NCBI RefSeq assembly: GCF_902491285.1
Contig: NZ_CABUHK010000153.1
Coordinates: forward strand, 1-5,546
Length of the DNA: 5,546 nucleotides
Reading direction: 5' to 3'
Source of the DNA: an uncultured Bacteroides sp.
Lineage (GTDB): Bacteria; Bacteroidota; Bacteroidia; Bacteroidales; Bacteroidaceae
A program made the position numbers and the translations under genes. Below, in pieces: positions 5,241 through 5,546 of the stretch. The notes under the pieces were generated by a model. The model was not told where the DNA came from. It did no database searches and saw only the letters and a list, made by a program, of their open reading frames with translations. The stretch's first letter is position 1, and every line of letters begins with the position of its first letter.

Positions 5241-5420
5241 GACAATGGTTCGCTTGTGGTTAGTGATCCTTGTGCATACTGGCTAGTAGAAGGATGGAGA
5301 ATTGCGTACTTTGCAAGAGTCAATGGAACCGACGAAGACGCGCTAATTTCATGGCTTGAAAATGATAGCCATACTGTTACTCGGAACAGCTTTCAAGCCT
5401 TTTGGGTTGTTGCTAAATAA
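5241..5420 (+). pseudogene. C-terminal fragment of an unrecognised protein
   Basis: A plus-strand frame is open from 5031 to 5420, but its first part is only the antisense of the NlpC/P60 fragment. From about 5241 it no longer overlaps that homology and looks like real protein: 59 residues containing CAYWLVEGWRIAYFARV and DALISWLENDSHTVTRNSF, and ending FWVVAK. Codon choice is sensible and aromatic and charged residues are balanced. There is no start codon or ribosome binding site at the junction, so the piece is probably the 3' end of a gene whose 5' part was lost at the same breakpoint that truncated the NlpC/P60 gene. I do not recognise the family. A fortuitous open frame cannot be excluded. 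Confidence 0.4.
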
Positions 5421-5445
5421 ATGAAGTGTAAGATTAAGACAAAGC

Positions 5446-5488
5446 TTAATCGAAAGGGAGGGGCAAAAAGCTCCTCCCTTTCGATTAA
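5446..5488. terminator. 19-bp stem-loop, probable terminator with an alternative fold
   Basis: TTAATCGAAAGGGAGG (5446-5461) pairs perfectly with CCTCCCTTTCGATTAA (5473-5488). Three further pairs (one of them G-T) leave an AAAAA loop at 5465-5469, for a stem of 19 pairs. It begins 25 bases after the stop at 5420. There is no T run immediately after it on the plus strand (TGTTTT comes about eight bases later), and the minus-strand tail is also poor in T. It may still end the plus-strand fragment or a minus-strand gene that could end near 5514. Confidence 0.55.
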
Positions 5489-5546
5489 AACCGCTGTTTT
5501 CAATCTTGCCATTATGCAACTAAAGCGAAATGCTTATTACCTAAAG

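Noticed and set aside
5012..5323. 103-residue minus-strand ORF overlapping the NlpC/P60 fragment
   Set aside because: It is another frame of the same strand. Its translation is Ser/Thr/Ala-rich noise, while the adjacent frame carries the recognisable NlpC/P60 motifs.
5510..5546. Possible C-terminus of a minus-strand gene (LGNKHFALVA then stop)
   Set aside because: Only about ten residues are inside the window, which is too few to support a coding call.

Overview
The window looks like a chromosomal or accessory segment from a Gram-positive gut clostridium, most likely the Oscillospiraceae/Lachnospiraceae side of the Firmicutes. The evidence is moderate-to-low GC, AAAGGAG-type ribosome binding sites, rho-independent terminators, several small proteins with Gram-positive Sec signal peptides, and recognisable pieces of a sigma-70-family factor, an alpha-lytic-type S1 protease and an NlpC/P60 peptidase. 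I cannot name the species.

Layout. (1) 1-398, plus strand: the 3' part of a two-domain sigma-70/ECF-like sigma factor, entering from outside the window, with a strong terminator at 511-548. (2) 1510-613, minus strand: a two-gene unit encoding a secreted protein with a glycine-zipper-like patch (1013-1510) and a predicted four-helix membrane protein (613-999). (3) 1511-2043: no gene, but a dense set of hairpins, including a long terminator-like stem-loop (1884-1942). (4) 2547-2044, minus strand: a second, apparently decayed copy of the same kind of unit, made of a Tyr-rich ORF lacking a convincing start and a 59-residue membrane protein. (5) about 2727-3079, plus strand: a small membrane protein whose reading frame extends well upstream of any usable start codon, so it is probably 5'-damaged. 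(6) 3245-4885, plus strand: a probable operon of an unrecognised acidic secreted protein and a trypsin-fold (S1, alpha-lytic/streptogrisin type) serine protease with a prodomain and a visible His-Asp-Ser triad, followed by a terminator at 4977-5007. (7) 5016-5420: two truncated genes back to back, an NlpC/P60 C-terminal fragment on the minus strand and an unrecognised C-terminal fragment on the plus strand, then a 19-bp stem-loop at 5446-5488.

Overall this is an accessory-type region built from small exported or membrane proteins, with clear signs of gene decay and recombination. The most interesting hypothesis is that the minus-strand pairs (exported protein plus small membrane protein) are duplicated modules, perhaps secreted effectors or bacteriocin-like proteins with a cognate membrane partner. 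That is inference from architecture and a short hand alignment, not recognition of a known family. The exported S1 protease with its small secreted neighbour is the best-supported complete system.
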